From Metallyticus violacea (Eukaryota > Arthropoda > Insecta > Mantodea > Metallyticidae), in NCBI GenBank assembly GCA_030762175.1, contig CM060846.1, forward strand, positions 239,496,012-239,560,011: a stretch of 64,000 bases of DNA, given 5' to 3'. Both the position numbers and the translations under genes were made by a program. The stretch's first letter is position 1, and each line of letters begins with the position of its first letter. This document shows positions 23,386-36,600 of the stretch, piece by piece. The notes beneath the pieces were generated by a model. It was given only the letters and a program-made list of their open reading frames with translations, did not search any database and was not told the origin of the DNA.

Positions 23386-24985
23386 ACTATATATAAATGA
23401 GGTAATATTCATGAAAGCTTCATTACGTTGAATTACTTTGCGTTGCCTGTCCACTCCATCCTTACTTGTAGAGGAACATGGCTTTAAGCTGCAAACTACT
23501 ACTGCACGAAATACAATGAAGTTGAATACATTGATAGTGGTCTCAAGGGGACGAAGCCCCCTCAATTAAAAATGCCAAAATGCTATTTTCTATTGCTACA
23601 ATATTCATAGACTTCGCTCATGTAATTACAATTTAGCATTCTGTCAACAATTACACAGCTAGAGAAAACTGCTGTTAAACTCTGATAGTCTTCAATATGT
23701 AAAACATGTGAAAAATGAGTTAAAACTTTATGCGGCATTGGATCTAAACAAAGGCTATTCAGCACTCCGCTGGATTGGTGACATCCCGAAAATTGAGCCG
23801 GCAAAGTTCGTTTTAGGTGAATCTAAAATAAATATTCAGGATTTTACTTTTTTCAAACTAAAGTCCTGCTATATTCTGCGTAGTTTTTTTACTATCCAGA
23901 TCTATGCTGAGTGAAAAAAAAATTAATTTCAAAACACTAAAATGTAGGTTTTTTCTTATCGCAATTCGCTTTGACATTCCATTATTAATATTTATTTTAT
24001 TATATTTGAGGTAATATTTTTATGTTGAGCAAATAAAATGAAAGAATTAATTAATCAGATTGGCATTAAAGCGATTTTTTGTTTTTAAAATCACCCATAA
24101 AATTTGATGTATAAAAGCGATATTATTCTGGAGATAACAAACAAAAGTTATTACTTTAACAATTTTAAGAAATAAATGTTTGCTTTTTTCAAAGTTTTAA
24201 GTCATAAGCCCCTGAGTTCAAGATATCAACATCTTATAAGACAGAATAAAGAACGTTCACCATCTCACTTTATAGCCACGCAGGCAGGAACCCAGTTAGC
24301 CAGTATTAGAGTTCAATTAGGTTTAAGTTGGCAGGTTCCTTTAGGCGGAGTAAAGAATATTAACAATCTTTCTTTGTGGCCCCGCAAGGAAAGAGAGAGA
24401 GAGAGGAAAAAACCCACACACGCACAAACACAATTAGCCAGCGCTGGCTAAAATAGGAGAGGGGTTGTTTGAGGTCTATCATAAAAGAACTTTCAAGAGT
24501 TGAGACAAAGAGTGGTGGTTAATCTACATACACACTATTAGACAACGACATTAGAGAAACTGACAAGTTAAACCTAATGTAGCAGAACAAAAATAAGAGA
24601 CAGGGATTGTATAGAGCCTGTCATAAAATAGCTCAACCTAGATACTCGCTGCTAGGCAAGGATAGTGGCCAAAGTGCCAAGTTAAAAATCAAGTACTGTA
24701 GCATTCTATCTCATTTGTTGTTCCGCGAATCTCGTGGGGTTCAAGGAACCAGTTTAAGGAGTCTGCGATTGTCATTTGCGCAAAAAGCTCTTAAGTTTTT
24801 AAAATTCACTTAATTTAGCAATAGACTATGTATAATATACTCTCGATAAAATGGCGATGAAAGAGAATTCAATACATCAGAAATCTCAAACTAACTTCAA
24901 TTAAACTGAATTGTCAGAGAACGTAGCCAAAAATTCTAACGAACTATACAGCTGAACCTCTAGAACTTTTTCATGTTCTTCCTAA
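23386..24985. other. No gene seen; 18-bp perfect palindrome
   Basis: AT-rich. A perfect palindrome, TTAGCCAGCGCTGGCTAA, lies at 24434-24451, just after a GA-rich run (24392-24410). Open frames here show no domain. Confidence 0.55.
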
Positions 24986-25256
24986 CCATAATGGTGAAGG
25001 TTACCGAGGTCTTTAAGCGGGAGCGGGAGGTCTGGGGTTCGATTCCCACCAGGACCATTCTCCCTGACTGGGTATTTTTTCAGGTTTCAGTCATAAATGG
25101 CAAATGCCGGGGAGGTACCCTAAAGTTATCCCTGCATCGTTTCTTTCCTTAAAAAAAATCCTTTCCCAATATACCATTTCATCTCATGTATCATCATTGC
25201 CCAGCGCCTGTGGTGTCTCTGTAGTAAAAACGGGCGTTAAACACTACTAAAAAAAT
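24986..25256 (+). mobile_element. SINE family B, copy 3
   Basis: The head reads GGTTACCGAGGTCTTTAAGC with a B box GGTTCGATTCCC (about 25037). The body has CCCTGACTGGG, GGCAAATGCCGGGGAGG, CATTTCATCTCATGTATCATC and a 3' ACGGGCGTTAAACACTACT followed by a short A tail. It is full length or nearly so; the TSD is not clear. It lies about 70 bp from the opposite-strand family A SINE at 25.3 kb. Confidence 0.88.
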
Positions 25257-25324
25257 CAGCTTGTTAAATCTGAGATCGAACGCCACAGCCATTAGAATTA
25301 CAATGATAAAACTTTTCGCTCCAG

Positions 25325-25623
25325 ATTATTTATTTGTTTCGTTATTTGCATAAGCTCTTTAACATCTCAGGTCATCAACGATCCACTCAATTCAGGGCGT
25401 GAAACGGCCGATAAATTTTGTTCAGGAGCCTATTCTTTTAAAGCTGGAGATTCTATTCCTTTACATGCCGTAAATCTAGGATAAGGGACCCATGCCTTTC
25501 CTTCCCTTCCGAAGGATACATTGGATTTTTACGCCCTAAAAACCCATCGACCCTAGCCAGTATTGAACCCGCGATCTTGGGTCTACGAGGGAAGTATGGT
25601 TACCACTAGACAGTCAGACCGAC
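25325..25623 (-). mobile_element. SINE family A, copy 4
   Basis: Minus-strand copy with a tRNA-like head at the right end (B-box equivalent TATTGAACCCGCGATC near 25561-25576). It retains the TTCCGAAGG element and the GCTCTTTAACATCTCAGGTC 3' end. The TSD TTCGCTC(C/T)AG at 25315-25324 and 25624-25633 matches at 9 of 10 positions. Confidence 0.9.
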
Positions 25624-25768
25624 TTCGCTCTAGCACTATTCTTAGTAATAATTTCAGCATAATCGTAATATTGTTGTTTCAAACGAACACGGAACGAAGA
25701 TACAGACGTTGATATTCATATCAAACCTGGCATAAATGTATAATTTGCAGCACCAAAATACGCACATT

Positions 25769-25795
25769 AAAAAAAAAAAAAAAAAAAAAAAAAAA
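25769..25795. repeat. Poly(A) run
   Basis: 27 consecutive A residues. No recognised SINE body is attached on either side. Confidence 0.95.
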
Positions 25796-26212
25796 CATAG
25801 GTTTTCACGCTGGATCAGATCGTTATCTAAGAACGAATACATGCGCCTTACTCGTTTTCTCAGGTAAATAGCGGATGTAACACCAGTAGGTAGCGCTGAT
25901 CTAAGCGGCGTGCCTTCAATAAGTGTTTTGATTTTCGTGAACACTGCCACATATAGCGGTGTGATAGTAATTTAGGTTTCATTTTATTTTCTCCAGGCTT
26001 TAATCGTGATCATAGTAGTATATATTTATTTAACGTATAACTTTCTTCAAAATCTTCGGTCAAATCCAGCAATGCATAAAATAAATTATTAATGAATGAG
26101 CAAATGCGCTTGGGAGGAAATAAATTAGCGAAGATATAGCAATATACCAAATACACGTCATTATGGGTAAAGGTGAACAAAAACAGTAATTCCTATTGTG
26201 ACATTTGGATTA

Positions 26213-27190
26213 ATCTTTCATTATATTTCCTTTTAATGTGAGTAAATGTTCACATATTGTACGGTCGACCCATGTTTCTGAATAAAGACATCTTCGTAAT
26301 AGTGACCTATGCACTCTATGCACAACTGCTAGGTTTGCCTCCCTCATTTTCTTCCATGCTTGTTCTTCTTTTATTGTCATGGGAGAATCATACATTAATT
26401 ATTTCAAGTGTACCCACAGATAGAAGCCTAATGGTGTAAGATTTGGAGATCGAGGTGGCCAGAATATAAGACCACAACGACCAATCCATCTGCTTGAAAA
26501 GACCATATCCAAATACTCTCGAATTCCCTGGGAAAAGTGTGTAGAGGTGGCATCATGTTGATACACCATGTTCTGTGTTATACCTAAAGGAATGATTCTA
26601 ATGAGTGAAAGATGAAATACTTCGGCCCACCCGGATCTCCAGCTAACATGTTATGTCTCATAAACATATCGGATATATCCCCCCAGAGATGTATACCACA
26701 TCTCTCAACGGAAATCCAAGGATTATCTTCAGTCCAGTACACCAGAGTTAGTCAGTCTTATAGTTTCGTTATACTTCATCTGTGAATGAAATTTATTTAG
26801 CAAACTGATGGTCGGCATCACACTTTTGTAGCAACCATTGACAAAATTCCTGCCTTCGGGGATAATCGACTAGTATAAGAACCTGAAATTTGGATGGATA
26901 GTAGGATGCAGTTGCTGTTCAGGCACAACTCTCCACACAACAAAATGGTAGACATTCATTTTACATGATACATTTCGCGTGCTAATTAGAGGTATTTACG
27001 CAATGCTTTCAACAACTCATTCTTTGAAATGCACAGTTCTTACATACCTCCTACGTCCTGTGTTATGCAGCCTTGGTCTAAAACTGGCAGCTTCTCTTAG
27101 ATTTTGCTCTATTTATCCGAACGTTCCATTATGAGCGATATGTCGATTAAGAAATTGTTCTTCATAAATACGACGTTCGATTCTTTAGCT
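26213..27190 (-). pseudogene. Tc1/mariner-superfamily transposase relic (DUF4817-like HTH type)
   Basis: Conceptual minus-strand translation, allowing frameshifts, gives blocks in the order expected of a transposase family abundant in insects. First come the HTH region RIYEEQFLNRHIAHNG and a GRRR linker, then ISTRNVSCKMNVYH and VWRVVPEQQLHP. The DDE core contains MVYQHDATSTHFSQGIREYL (catalytic D in QHD), RWIGRCGLIFWPPRSPNLTP and LGFYLWVHLK. The C-terminal part from 26395 down to 26213 stays open for 61 codons. The usual PRSPDLTPLDFFLW motif has N for D in one place and G for D in another, so a catalytic acid is lost. There are multiple stops and shifts upstream of 26600. Terminal repeats were not found. 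It is clearly inactive. Confidence 0.75.
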
Positions 27191-29349
27191 AATATCATGC
27201 CTGTCATTTCATCGTTGGTGTAATATTTTATTTGGCATAAAAGAGTAGGCAAACAATGGTGGTATTTCTGCAATTAGTTTTTTTCTTCTGAAGCACATAA
27301 ACGTTTGTATAGACAATTTTATTTTTCTTTCTTTCAAAGGTAAATCAAACGTCCATCTTGTTGCCACAAAACAAAAACGCTTTTATGTGACTTAGCAGTT
27401 AACACTATGACAAACAGCGAGGAAGTCATCCAATTTCAAACAAAGTGCGAAAATAACCTTTAGTCAGTTATGGGTGGTGTCAGTAACCCCTCACCATCTG
27501 GTTCCTAAGAAAAGAGAAAATACCGAGCGCCGGCCATGCGCCGTCTTCCTGCTGGCCCAAGAGAACGCAAAAATAAGCAGGAGAAAGGCTAACCCATCTC
27601 CTTTAGCTTTCTTAATTGCAAGCATTTGTTGAAGCAAAGCAGTTAGCTCTACAGAGAACACTCCTTTGGTTAATAAAGATAGCAAATTCTGCTGTACAGT
27701 AGCTTGGAGTGAAGCATGTGAGCTATTGGTAGCTATTCCCAGCCGGAAGTGATGGCAATAAACCTAGTACCGCGCGAACATTATGCAAAATAAGTGAGAA
27801 ATTTTCCTGTTAAAAACTATGATCATTCTTTATTGAACAGGCCTTGTATAAACAATATGATGCTTAATCTTACATAAATATACATTATAATTATATTTCA
27901 GTGGGGGTGGATCGTAGTAACTGAACTGAAGAGACGGTCCTGTTAACAGCTTCTCTGTTTCCCCGCGCAAGAAAACTTCGTCAGGCGCCCAACAGAATTA
28001 AACAAAATACGACGTTCAAGGACTCCAAATGTAAACACCCTTCACTTGTTTTGTATGTGTGATACAACATTTTATATACAATACTATACAAAGTTCCCGA
28101 TTTTAACCCACCGTTAAAATGTCACAAGAATCTAGCACAAGTGACTTCTGTATACATAAGCGCGAAATTTTATGTTGTCAAGGTATGAAATGTATGTACA
28201 ATAAGTAAAATATTTTAAAAAATTATATCTTGTACAGAACAAGTGCCGCTTCTCAAAAACTCAATTATTGGTCATTGAGGCGTAAACTTTAGTCCACATG
28301 CGCTACACTTTACCCATAGTGGTAAAAAGTAGAACTGTTAATAAATATCAGTAGTATCAAAATAGTTTAATGAATAGAGTAGTAATGTAAAAATGTGTTA
28401 ATGAACTTTGGGTATAAGCAATAAGATTTTTATTATAATTCAGCTCCTAATTTTATGTCGTTTATCATAGTTCAGTCTCCTGAATGGAAAACTGAATGAT
28501 GCCACATACATTTGCAAACCCCACGATTGAGAGGAAAACGTAAGTTTACTAGCATTTTGCTATTTCTGTTTAACGAGAATCTTGGGCCCAAAACAGGAAA
28601 TTATTCTATTTGCCATCTATAATGAGGTCTTTCTCAAGTAATGTATTTCTATATCAAAGTACGAAGAATTTTCATTCAAGAGATCGCAACTTAAAACTGC
28701 ATTGTAAATCATGATGCTCAGTAGCGCAGAATTTGAAAAACAAATTGTTTATCAGAATTTTATTTTTTAGCCCAAGAAAAAAATTGGAAAATAAAGTTAT
28801 TTAAAACTATTTTCCAAGTTAAAATAATAGAATTTATTCCACAAACGTGCAAGATTTTGAATTTCTGCAATACATTCCTCCGAAGAGAAAGGTTTGGGGT
28901 TTGTCAACAAGTTCCGTTATTTTATTCTGATATGTAGGATGTTGGACATCAAGTGCAGCCATTGCTCACTGGTACATCAAAGGTGGATTGAGAACTATGC
29001 TTCTGCATGATGACAGTGCATTCCCGTCAATACTTGTAGTTCATACAAATGCTTTTAATCAGAGATGTGGAAGTATAAATTTACTGTTAGAAATGTTTCA
29101 GTTAAAACATTGGAATATGTTTCTTTAGTAAATGGGGCGGTCAGAAAGTCTCGTTACAAAACTATGACCCAACATGAGTCGTCTTTTCCTAAACAAAAAT
29201 ACTTTACGTTCATCATTATTCCACTACGATAAGTTGTATGCTACTAAAGTAATCTAGTTATCATGAATTTGATACCCTTCCGTTGATTCCCGGACAGGAT
29301 TTAAACGTGGAAGTGGCTAGAAGGAAAATCCACATGATATGATGTGAGA
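27191..29349. other. No gene seen
   Basis: AT-rich. A 64-codon minus-strand frame at 27491-27685 has no recognised motif. Nothing else is identifiable. Confidence 0.55.
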
Positions 29350-29648
29350 AAGGTAGCTTTAGAGCACGGAGAACTCGTGAGCAGGAGGTCTGGGCTTCGA
29401 TTCCCGCTAGGACCACCCTTCATGACTGAGGTTTTTTTCCAGGTTTTCCTAGTCTCTCATAAATGGCAAATGCCGGGCAGGTACTCTAAACTTAAAAAAG
29501 AAATCCTTTCCTTCCTTTAAAAAAGAAATGCTTTCCCAATATATCATTTCATTTCATGTATCATCAGTGCCCACCCCTATGGTGTCTCAGTGGTAAAAGC
29601 GGGCATTAAACACTATAAAAAGGAGAAGGAAAAAAAAAAAATAAAAAA
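29350..29648 (+). mobile_element. SINE family B, copy 4
   Basis: The head is degenerate at the A box, but GAACTCGTGAGCAGGAGGTC and the B box GCTTCGATTCCC are clear. The body has CATGACTGAGG, GGCAAATGCCGGGCAGG, CATTTCATGTATCATCAG and GCGGGCATTAAACACTAT, then an A-rich tail at 29620-29648. It contains a small internal duplication of a CTTTCCTTCCTTTAAAAAAG-type segment near 29490-29530. Confidence 0.88.
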
Positions 29649-32600
29649 GAGAGAGAAAGCGCGGAAGAATAAATTAGTAATGTAATGCTTTAATCAACAA
29701 TATGCAAGATATATCCTAATACGTCTAAAAATTCAGGTCAATTTCTTTGAAGAACACGTTGTGGATCAGTGATGGGCATTTGCATTAGAGTATTAACAGA
29801 TGTACCAACATAAGCGCCTTGCAATATAGTCGCTGACTATTGTTGAGCCATCAAGAGACACCCAAGAGGAAAAATATGTCAGAAAAATCATCTGTAATTT
29901 TCCAAACAAGTAAAATGTGCTATGTGTTTATGACTTAATATTGCATGAGAATTTAACTATTCAAAACCACAAAAGTGTGCAAATGAACAATACACCTATA
30001 GGACAATATTTTGAATTAGCAAAAATGATGTTAAATGCATTTATTTTTGTCCTAGTTACAATTGCTTTGTTTCGTTTTGTAGACCGCTGATGTAGTAGCC
30101 ACTACGGGAAAATCTAAATGGTTATAGGTTAAAGTAGATCAGATAATAAAGAGCTATTAAATAGAAAGAAGAGAAATGTGCTGGTTTAATTAAGAGTGAT
30201 ATTTCAAATACACTTCTCTTTATAGAATTAGAAGTTTGAAAGCAGATGGGAATGAAGTTACACAATAGTGTCGCAAAGAAGTTTGGGATCGGTCGATGAC
30301 ATCGCTTTTACAATACGAGCGAAAATTGCGGAGAAGTTTGCCAGGTAGCTTTGGTCCGCAGCTACAGCGCTTTCAGTATTATACATACTGAGTCAGATGG
30401 AAAAAAAAATCGAGATTACAATCAGAACTGGAATCACGGATCTTTAAATTGCCGTGCTGATGCTCTTACCGTTTGACATACCGTATTATGCTCGAATACA
30501 GTCTCAAATCTTCCGCATCTGACTCTATAAACCCTAGAGATCTTGTTGCATGAATGTTATCCCTGAGAGGCGACACAAAATCTGAGAGTTTGTGACCCAA
30601 GCTTCACAGTTAACCACGCTATTTGGGATAACTGATAAGAAAGTGGTTTTCATTACACAAACCGTGTGTTAGGCGGCTAAGGTTGTGGAACTCCGAATTG
30701 TTATTATCTGACTTAGTCACGTCTTGAGTGAAAAATCACATTAGACATATTATTTAACATAAAATAAATTCAAAAGAGCAAGTTATTGTTGACAATGTGT
30801 ATCCTACTTTTAATACTTTATTCTTCTTGCACTTAGCATTGATATTTAGAGTGTATCAATCTTGCAGTTTCCTAGCAACCTTTAATTTAACACACAAAAA
30901 GAAAGTGTCCCAGCGCTAAAAATAAAGCACTCGTGTTTTTCACATTTGCCCCAGTACTCCCAGAAAGTGCCAACCGGCGTAGCTCGTTAGTCATTGCCAT
31001 CCGCTCAGATAGTTCTATTTTGTTGGTACAAACCTAGTTAGAAGCAATCCCCATTTGCTAATGGCAGCTTATTTTGACCAGTGTCCGTGACTATTTTTAA
31101 AAGGTACTTGTTTGTTGTCTGTCTGAAATGTAGGTAATCAGTTATTCTTGCATATTTTCAAGTGGAATATATCGTGCTCACACCTGTGTTTACTAATGAG
31201 GAAGAATATGCTTCAGGCGTCATTAATGCCCACGCAAGAGAACAAATGGTCCAGTTCAGTCAATGAGTAGCAGTCCTTACCAAATACTTGTTCATAAATA
31301 ACATAACGCCAACCGCCTTTAGTAAGCAACTTGTAAAGCTGTTACATTTGTACGAAAGCACAAGTACTTGTCACATCAGCTTCTCAATGTGTAATGGGAA
31401 CTGGAAGCAGTGACATTAAGTGTGTTAAGGTGCAAACGTGCACTTAATGTATTCCAAACTATTGCACTAAATGTTCAGTTTTAGGCAATAGATTCATATA
31501 GAAATATGATCAGCTCATGCATCAACACCTATATTGTGCAGAAATTTGAGTTTACATTCTTAGTCCATTCAAAGTTCAAACGAATTCCGAAGAAATTCGT
31601 TTTATTTTTCATATAACGTAATAGCCAAACTTGCTGTAAGCAAATACCTTCAGGGCCCGGCTTATGAGTCGCTGAAGAGCGCAGCACCTATAAAACATAG
31701 TTGTCTAGTTAATGGTACCTAAACATTTACAGTAATTACTTTAACTGAAATTAAAGCGGATTTATGCTACTGCTGTATCATGTGATGCGGCTACTCTTAA
31801 ATTCCTATTTATAACCTATAACTGCGCTAAAGATACCACATTGTGTGACATGACTTTCAATTCATATTGCAGCAACACTTTCGTTATAGTGAAGTAACTT
31901 TTGACATTGATATTATGGCCCACCCCCTCTGAAATATAAATATAATATAATATGTGTGTTGCAAACCTAATTATCATAATATTTCCTGTATTGTAATTAG
32001 TAATGTAGATATCATATATGCATAATACGGCATAATTTTACCAAGTGGATTGTATGTCATCAAAAGAGAAATTCTCTTTTTTTTTCTGTTACGGTAGCTT
32101 GGAAAGACGAGCAAGTCATAAACACCATTTAATAAACAAGAGTGTCACTTGTGAAGTCCATTTTGCAAAGGACTGCCGTTGCAAGGTTAATAAACTGAAG
32201 TACTTTTAAATCCGTTTGAGGCTTTGACACCGACAGGCGTTGTACTGTTAGCCTTAAACTAGCCAATGTCAACACATGGTTTTAAACTTTAAAAAATAAT
32301 AGCGAATGTCACGTGTGGCAAGTGAACTTAAACCAGCCAATAGGAAATGTATGTTTGAACTTTTGAAGATAGGCGCGAAACCTGCGCATGCTCGTGTGAA
32401 TCCATTAAGCCAACGATTACTTGATTTGAATTTAATTTTTAAGGAAACGTTTGCTTTGCTGAGGCAAGAAGTTATAAGATCTACACTCGGCAAGATACAC
32501 AAAGTTTGCAGATAGTCCTGACATAAGTTCGACTTTTCTGAGGCACGCAATGCACAGAATGAGTGCAGACACAGAAGTAGTTCTACTTCGGACGAGGGCA

Positions 32601-33396
32601 CGCAGTTCCGATACATCAGTTAGGTAGTTTCTAAGTTTATGCCCAGCTGAGAAGTATCAGTTACGCAGTTCCGATACACCAGTTAAGCAGTTTTCAGTAT
32701 CACACGCCGCGGCACTCATCTGTAAGTTTCACATGCGGCGAGAGGCACTTGTTTTCCGATTCCGACGCAGGCACTCAGTTGTGATATATATACCGCGACA
32801 CACGCGGTACCCAGTTTCACTTCTAAGTTCCACTCCCGGCAGCTAAGTTTGTATTCGAGGCAACTAAGCCTACCATAAGCAAAACACCAGATTACCGAAA
32901 GAATTTGGACATATATATGCGACATAATGGCATGGGTGACAGCATGGGAGATGGCTGATTTTGTAACAGAAATGAAAGCGCCGCCCGTGTATTTATATAG
33001 CGAATCAAGAGTGATTGAAAAAATCAATGAAATAATTTTACTCTATTGAAGAATAAATTTAAATATGCTTATAGTAAGGGATCTATATTATATTACTGCA
33101 AGCATATGAAATCATGTTTTATATTCCCATTATAAATAAAAAAAGAACAGATGAAGTTCAGTGTCACTATAAAGCAATATTTCTTAATTTTTTTAACGTC
33201 TCCTCATCTTGTTTGTGTTTGATTTTGTCTGTCGTTTCACGACAACTCAAACAAATATCTGTTGCAGATGCCTTGAAGCTAATGTTAAAGTTAGTGTTAA
33301 ATAGATCATTGGATAAACTCAGGTCTTCAGAAACTTAATATTGCTACATTCTCCACATTTTACTAGTGTTACGGCCAGGTTCTTCATATATATAGT
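29649..33396. other. No gene seen; short degenerate repeat near 32.6 kb
   Basis: AT-rich. Around 32595-32700, a CGCAGTTCCGATACA(T/C)CAGTTA word occurs twice about 65 bp apart. Open frames of 115 (32269-32616, minus) and 103 codons (32716-33027, minus) lie here, without a recognisable family. Confidence 0.5.
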
Positions 33397-33640
33397 TTAA
33401 GATCTAGAATAATAAGATTTAATTATCCTTATAGTTGAATTACGTTTTTCACTTAACAATAAGTCAGCATTTCTGTATCCTCCACGAGTTTCGAATGGAA
33501 CGAGAGCTTCACTCTTATTAAAGCGTTCGTAAACACTTTGCACTGCATATTTTGCTACACCTAGAATTCCTAAGAGTACCTTCCCACATACTTTAACTCT
33601 GTTTCCTGCCAGATTTTCAACAAAATACTCAAAAGTAAGT
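33397..33640 (-). pseudogene. Exon-like fragment of an uncharacterised insect protein family
   Basis: The minus-strand frame from 33640 reads open for about 80 codons. It contains YFVENLAGNRVKVC, then VLLGILGVAKYAVQSVYE and ALVPFETRGGYRNADL. The order 'VC..FL..LGI......V' followed by 'RGG/RGRH' resembles a module I know from uncharacterised insect and cnidarian proteins, often transposon-associated. An AG lies just upstream (near 33636), so it could be an internal exon with a 3' splice site, but no partner exon is convincing. A 72-codon frame at 33664-33882 is nearby. Function unknown; the call is tentative. Confidence 0.3.
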
Positions 33641-36600
33641 TATTTACTTCCTCGTTGGCCATCTTAAGGTCTATGCCTTAGCCGGTGGATTTGTAGAACA
33701 AAACTCAAAATGAAAATGTCTTGACTTGTTTTGTTTACCACAGCATGAAATGCAGTACAAAAGTTTTTCAGATCTGCCATTTTCAGTAGGCTACAGTTGC
33801 TCCCTTCCCTTCTATGACCACAACTTAGACCGCAACAGGCAAGCCCTTCATTCCATACCTGTAAGAAAAGAAGAAAGAACAAATATATTTAATATTAAAA
33901 TGGTAGTGTTTGTTTGTTCACTTACTTAATAATTACTCTTAGAAGATCAAAAAACGCTGTTGAAAAAGAAAAATAAACCATTAACAATACAACATTAACC
34001 TCATTTCCTTTTCTTTGCCATTTATTAGAATTGGCGACTTTCTTCTTACATTTATTTTTTGTAACTCTTCTTTATTCTCTTCTGTCCATAAATGTACATT
34101 ATAGGAACAAAATGCTATTAGTTCGTCCAGACTTCAGATCATTACAATACTAAAAATATTGAAATGAAAGACTGCTTACTACAATCAGCTGCGAGTAAAA
34201 TGCAGCTCCCATAACCATCTCCTCAGTCACATGACCTGGTTCCAGTCTCTGATTGGCTCTATAAGAAATTCACAACTCTCATCACACATGTGTTTAGAAG
34301 GTGGCAGTTTTTGTAACAAAGGCTTGTTTTTAAAGCGACATTAAACACATTTCTGTTTTTTTTTTTTTTTTTGAAACACGACAATATCAAATTCGGATTC
34401 TACATACAGTTTTCCATAAGAATGGCTCATAATCTCACTTTCTAAAAAAATGGTCTTGGCCATCATTTGTAACTGGACTACTCAATTAACTGCACATTAT
34501 ACTGCTATCCGTGTGGGGTGCTGGGAGTGTACGGAAAGACGTTGAGGAATTCGGAGTATCGCCAACATCGGAAAAGAAAATGATTAAACCTAAACCAGAA
34601 CTAGGAAAAGCAGATTGCTTTGTTAGGTGTGCCATTCACAGCAAATGATCAATTTTTTCTTTAAAAAGGAAACATTACATTAGGCAAGTGTAAATAACGA
34701 TCTTAGTCTGGTCTCTGCACTTTATGCCGAAAACAAGAAATCGTAAATTGTTGGAAGTGTGCGGCTTTGTGACACTAACCTTAATGTGAAACTTTTGCAT
34801 AAGGCACATAACGTTGCCGAGAACAATGAAAACAACATAATAAAAACAGCATAGGCGTTCATTACAGGATATGTACCAGAAACTTTAAAATATTTTATTT
34901 GCGACATATTCACCCGTTAGGTACTTCTATGTGCAATATCTCAGGTGATATAAAAATACGTCACTCATTAGGGGAAGAAGATAGGATGTGGAAGATGAAC
35001 GGCCTTTCTGACACTTTTACAATCCCCGTGTAACGAACATGGGTCTAATTCCGATAATGGTGACGATGCTGACAACGAATTCTTCTCCCACTGTAACAAC
35101 GTTGATTTACAAGTCACCTAACTTCCATATAGCGACGAAGACATGGTTTGTTTATGTTAAGTTTGGTTCTTATGTTTGATGGATAATAGCATTGAATTTG
35201 GCACATCTTAAGGTATTATGAATTAAAGATCCATTTCCTATGTATTCTTTCTCCGATTCATATTCTACGTCTTTATGCCTCTGCGGCAGTTAAATGTACA
35301 AAGTTGCCAAATACTTTGAAATCTTTTATCCTTTAGCATAATATTACGAACTATTGTAAATTTATCTCCAGTAATTATACTTTTAAATTACGGTGCTTCA
35401 GTAAAGAGTCTTAATGAATAATTGTATAATATACTCATTTTCCGTCCACCTCAGAGGGAGTATAATAGTGTTGTCACATAAATTGTGTTTATTAGCTTCA
35501 ACTCCCAATCAATTATAAGTGTTATAATAATAAAGTATTTATAACCCATATGCAATTATGTTTATAGTAATTTACTTATTTCTTGTATATTTGAAAAGTT
35601 GCAGTGATCATAATATTTTCTAACAAGGATGCTCATACACAATGGTTGTTATGCTCGGCTGGACAAAAGGGACATAAAATCTGTATTAATTTGTGACTTA
35701 TATTTCTTTAGTTAACCTCAAGTAAACTGGGCTATGGTTCGTTATCTTTTAGAAGCCTTAAGAGACGTTGAAGTTTGAGGTTTCCTGTCATTGCTGTCAG
35801 GATGTTTTGCTTTGTCCTATCAGCTAAGAGTAAGAGACACAAACTCTTGTTGTGCAAAAGAACGCTGGAAAAAGGTAAATAACATTTAAGAAGGCCACAT
35901 AACGGGATTACATAAAAATGCAAGTAAACCAATATGCTATATGATATCTAATCAGAAATGACAAAAAGATTGTATGTACCTACAACAACCAATAGAAGGA
36001 TGTAAATCAGAGAAGATTTAGATTTTTCTAAAATCATATTTTGAAAGATCGAATGTATTGTCCAGACCGACCAACTGGGATGGTGATTTAAGATGTGATT
36101 TCGAGACCCCGATAGTTATCTACTAGATAAGTTAGTTTCTTAGTTAGTTCATTGCACAGTTACTTGATGCGTTGGTTACTCTTAGTCACTTATTTACTTG
36201 TTGTTGTTGGACGTTATTACTGTTTTTGGTAAAGTACAGGAGTTATACTCGAAGAGAATATGTAATACGTTTCTTCATAGTTTCCATAGTCACTTCAGTT
36301 GATCTAGTGATATTTTGTAATCCAGCTAGACTGTAATTCATAACATTTTCGATACATTGATGTTTAGCAAAATTGATGCCATAGTTAATAGTAGTAGAAG
36401 TTAATAGTATCGTAATTGAATCTAACGCATATATGAAAGTTGATTTTGAACAATTCTAATTAGGCCGCGCGATACGTGATAGGAACAAGACATTCTCGAG
36501 AAATATCGGTGACTCATAGATGTGGGAAAGACATTGGCTATAATAAATTTTGCGTCTCGGTAAAATCACATTTGTTGTCAATATCCAACCAACTTCCCGA

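Noticed and set aside
29130..29160. GGGCGGTCAGAAAGTCTCGTTAC resembles a mariner-type terminus.
   Set aside because: No transposase similarity or matching inverted copy was found nearby.
30965..31030. GGCGTAGCTCGTTAGTCATT resembles a SINE A box.
   Set aside because: No convincing B box lies at the right distance and no body is shared with other copies.
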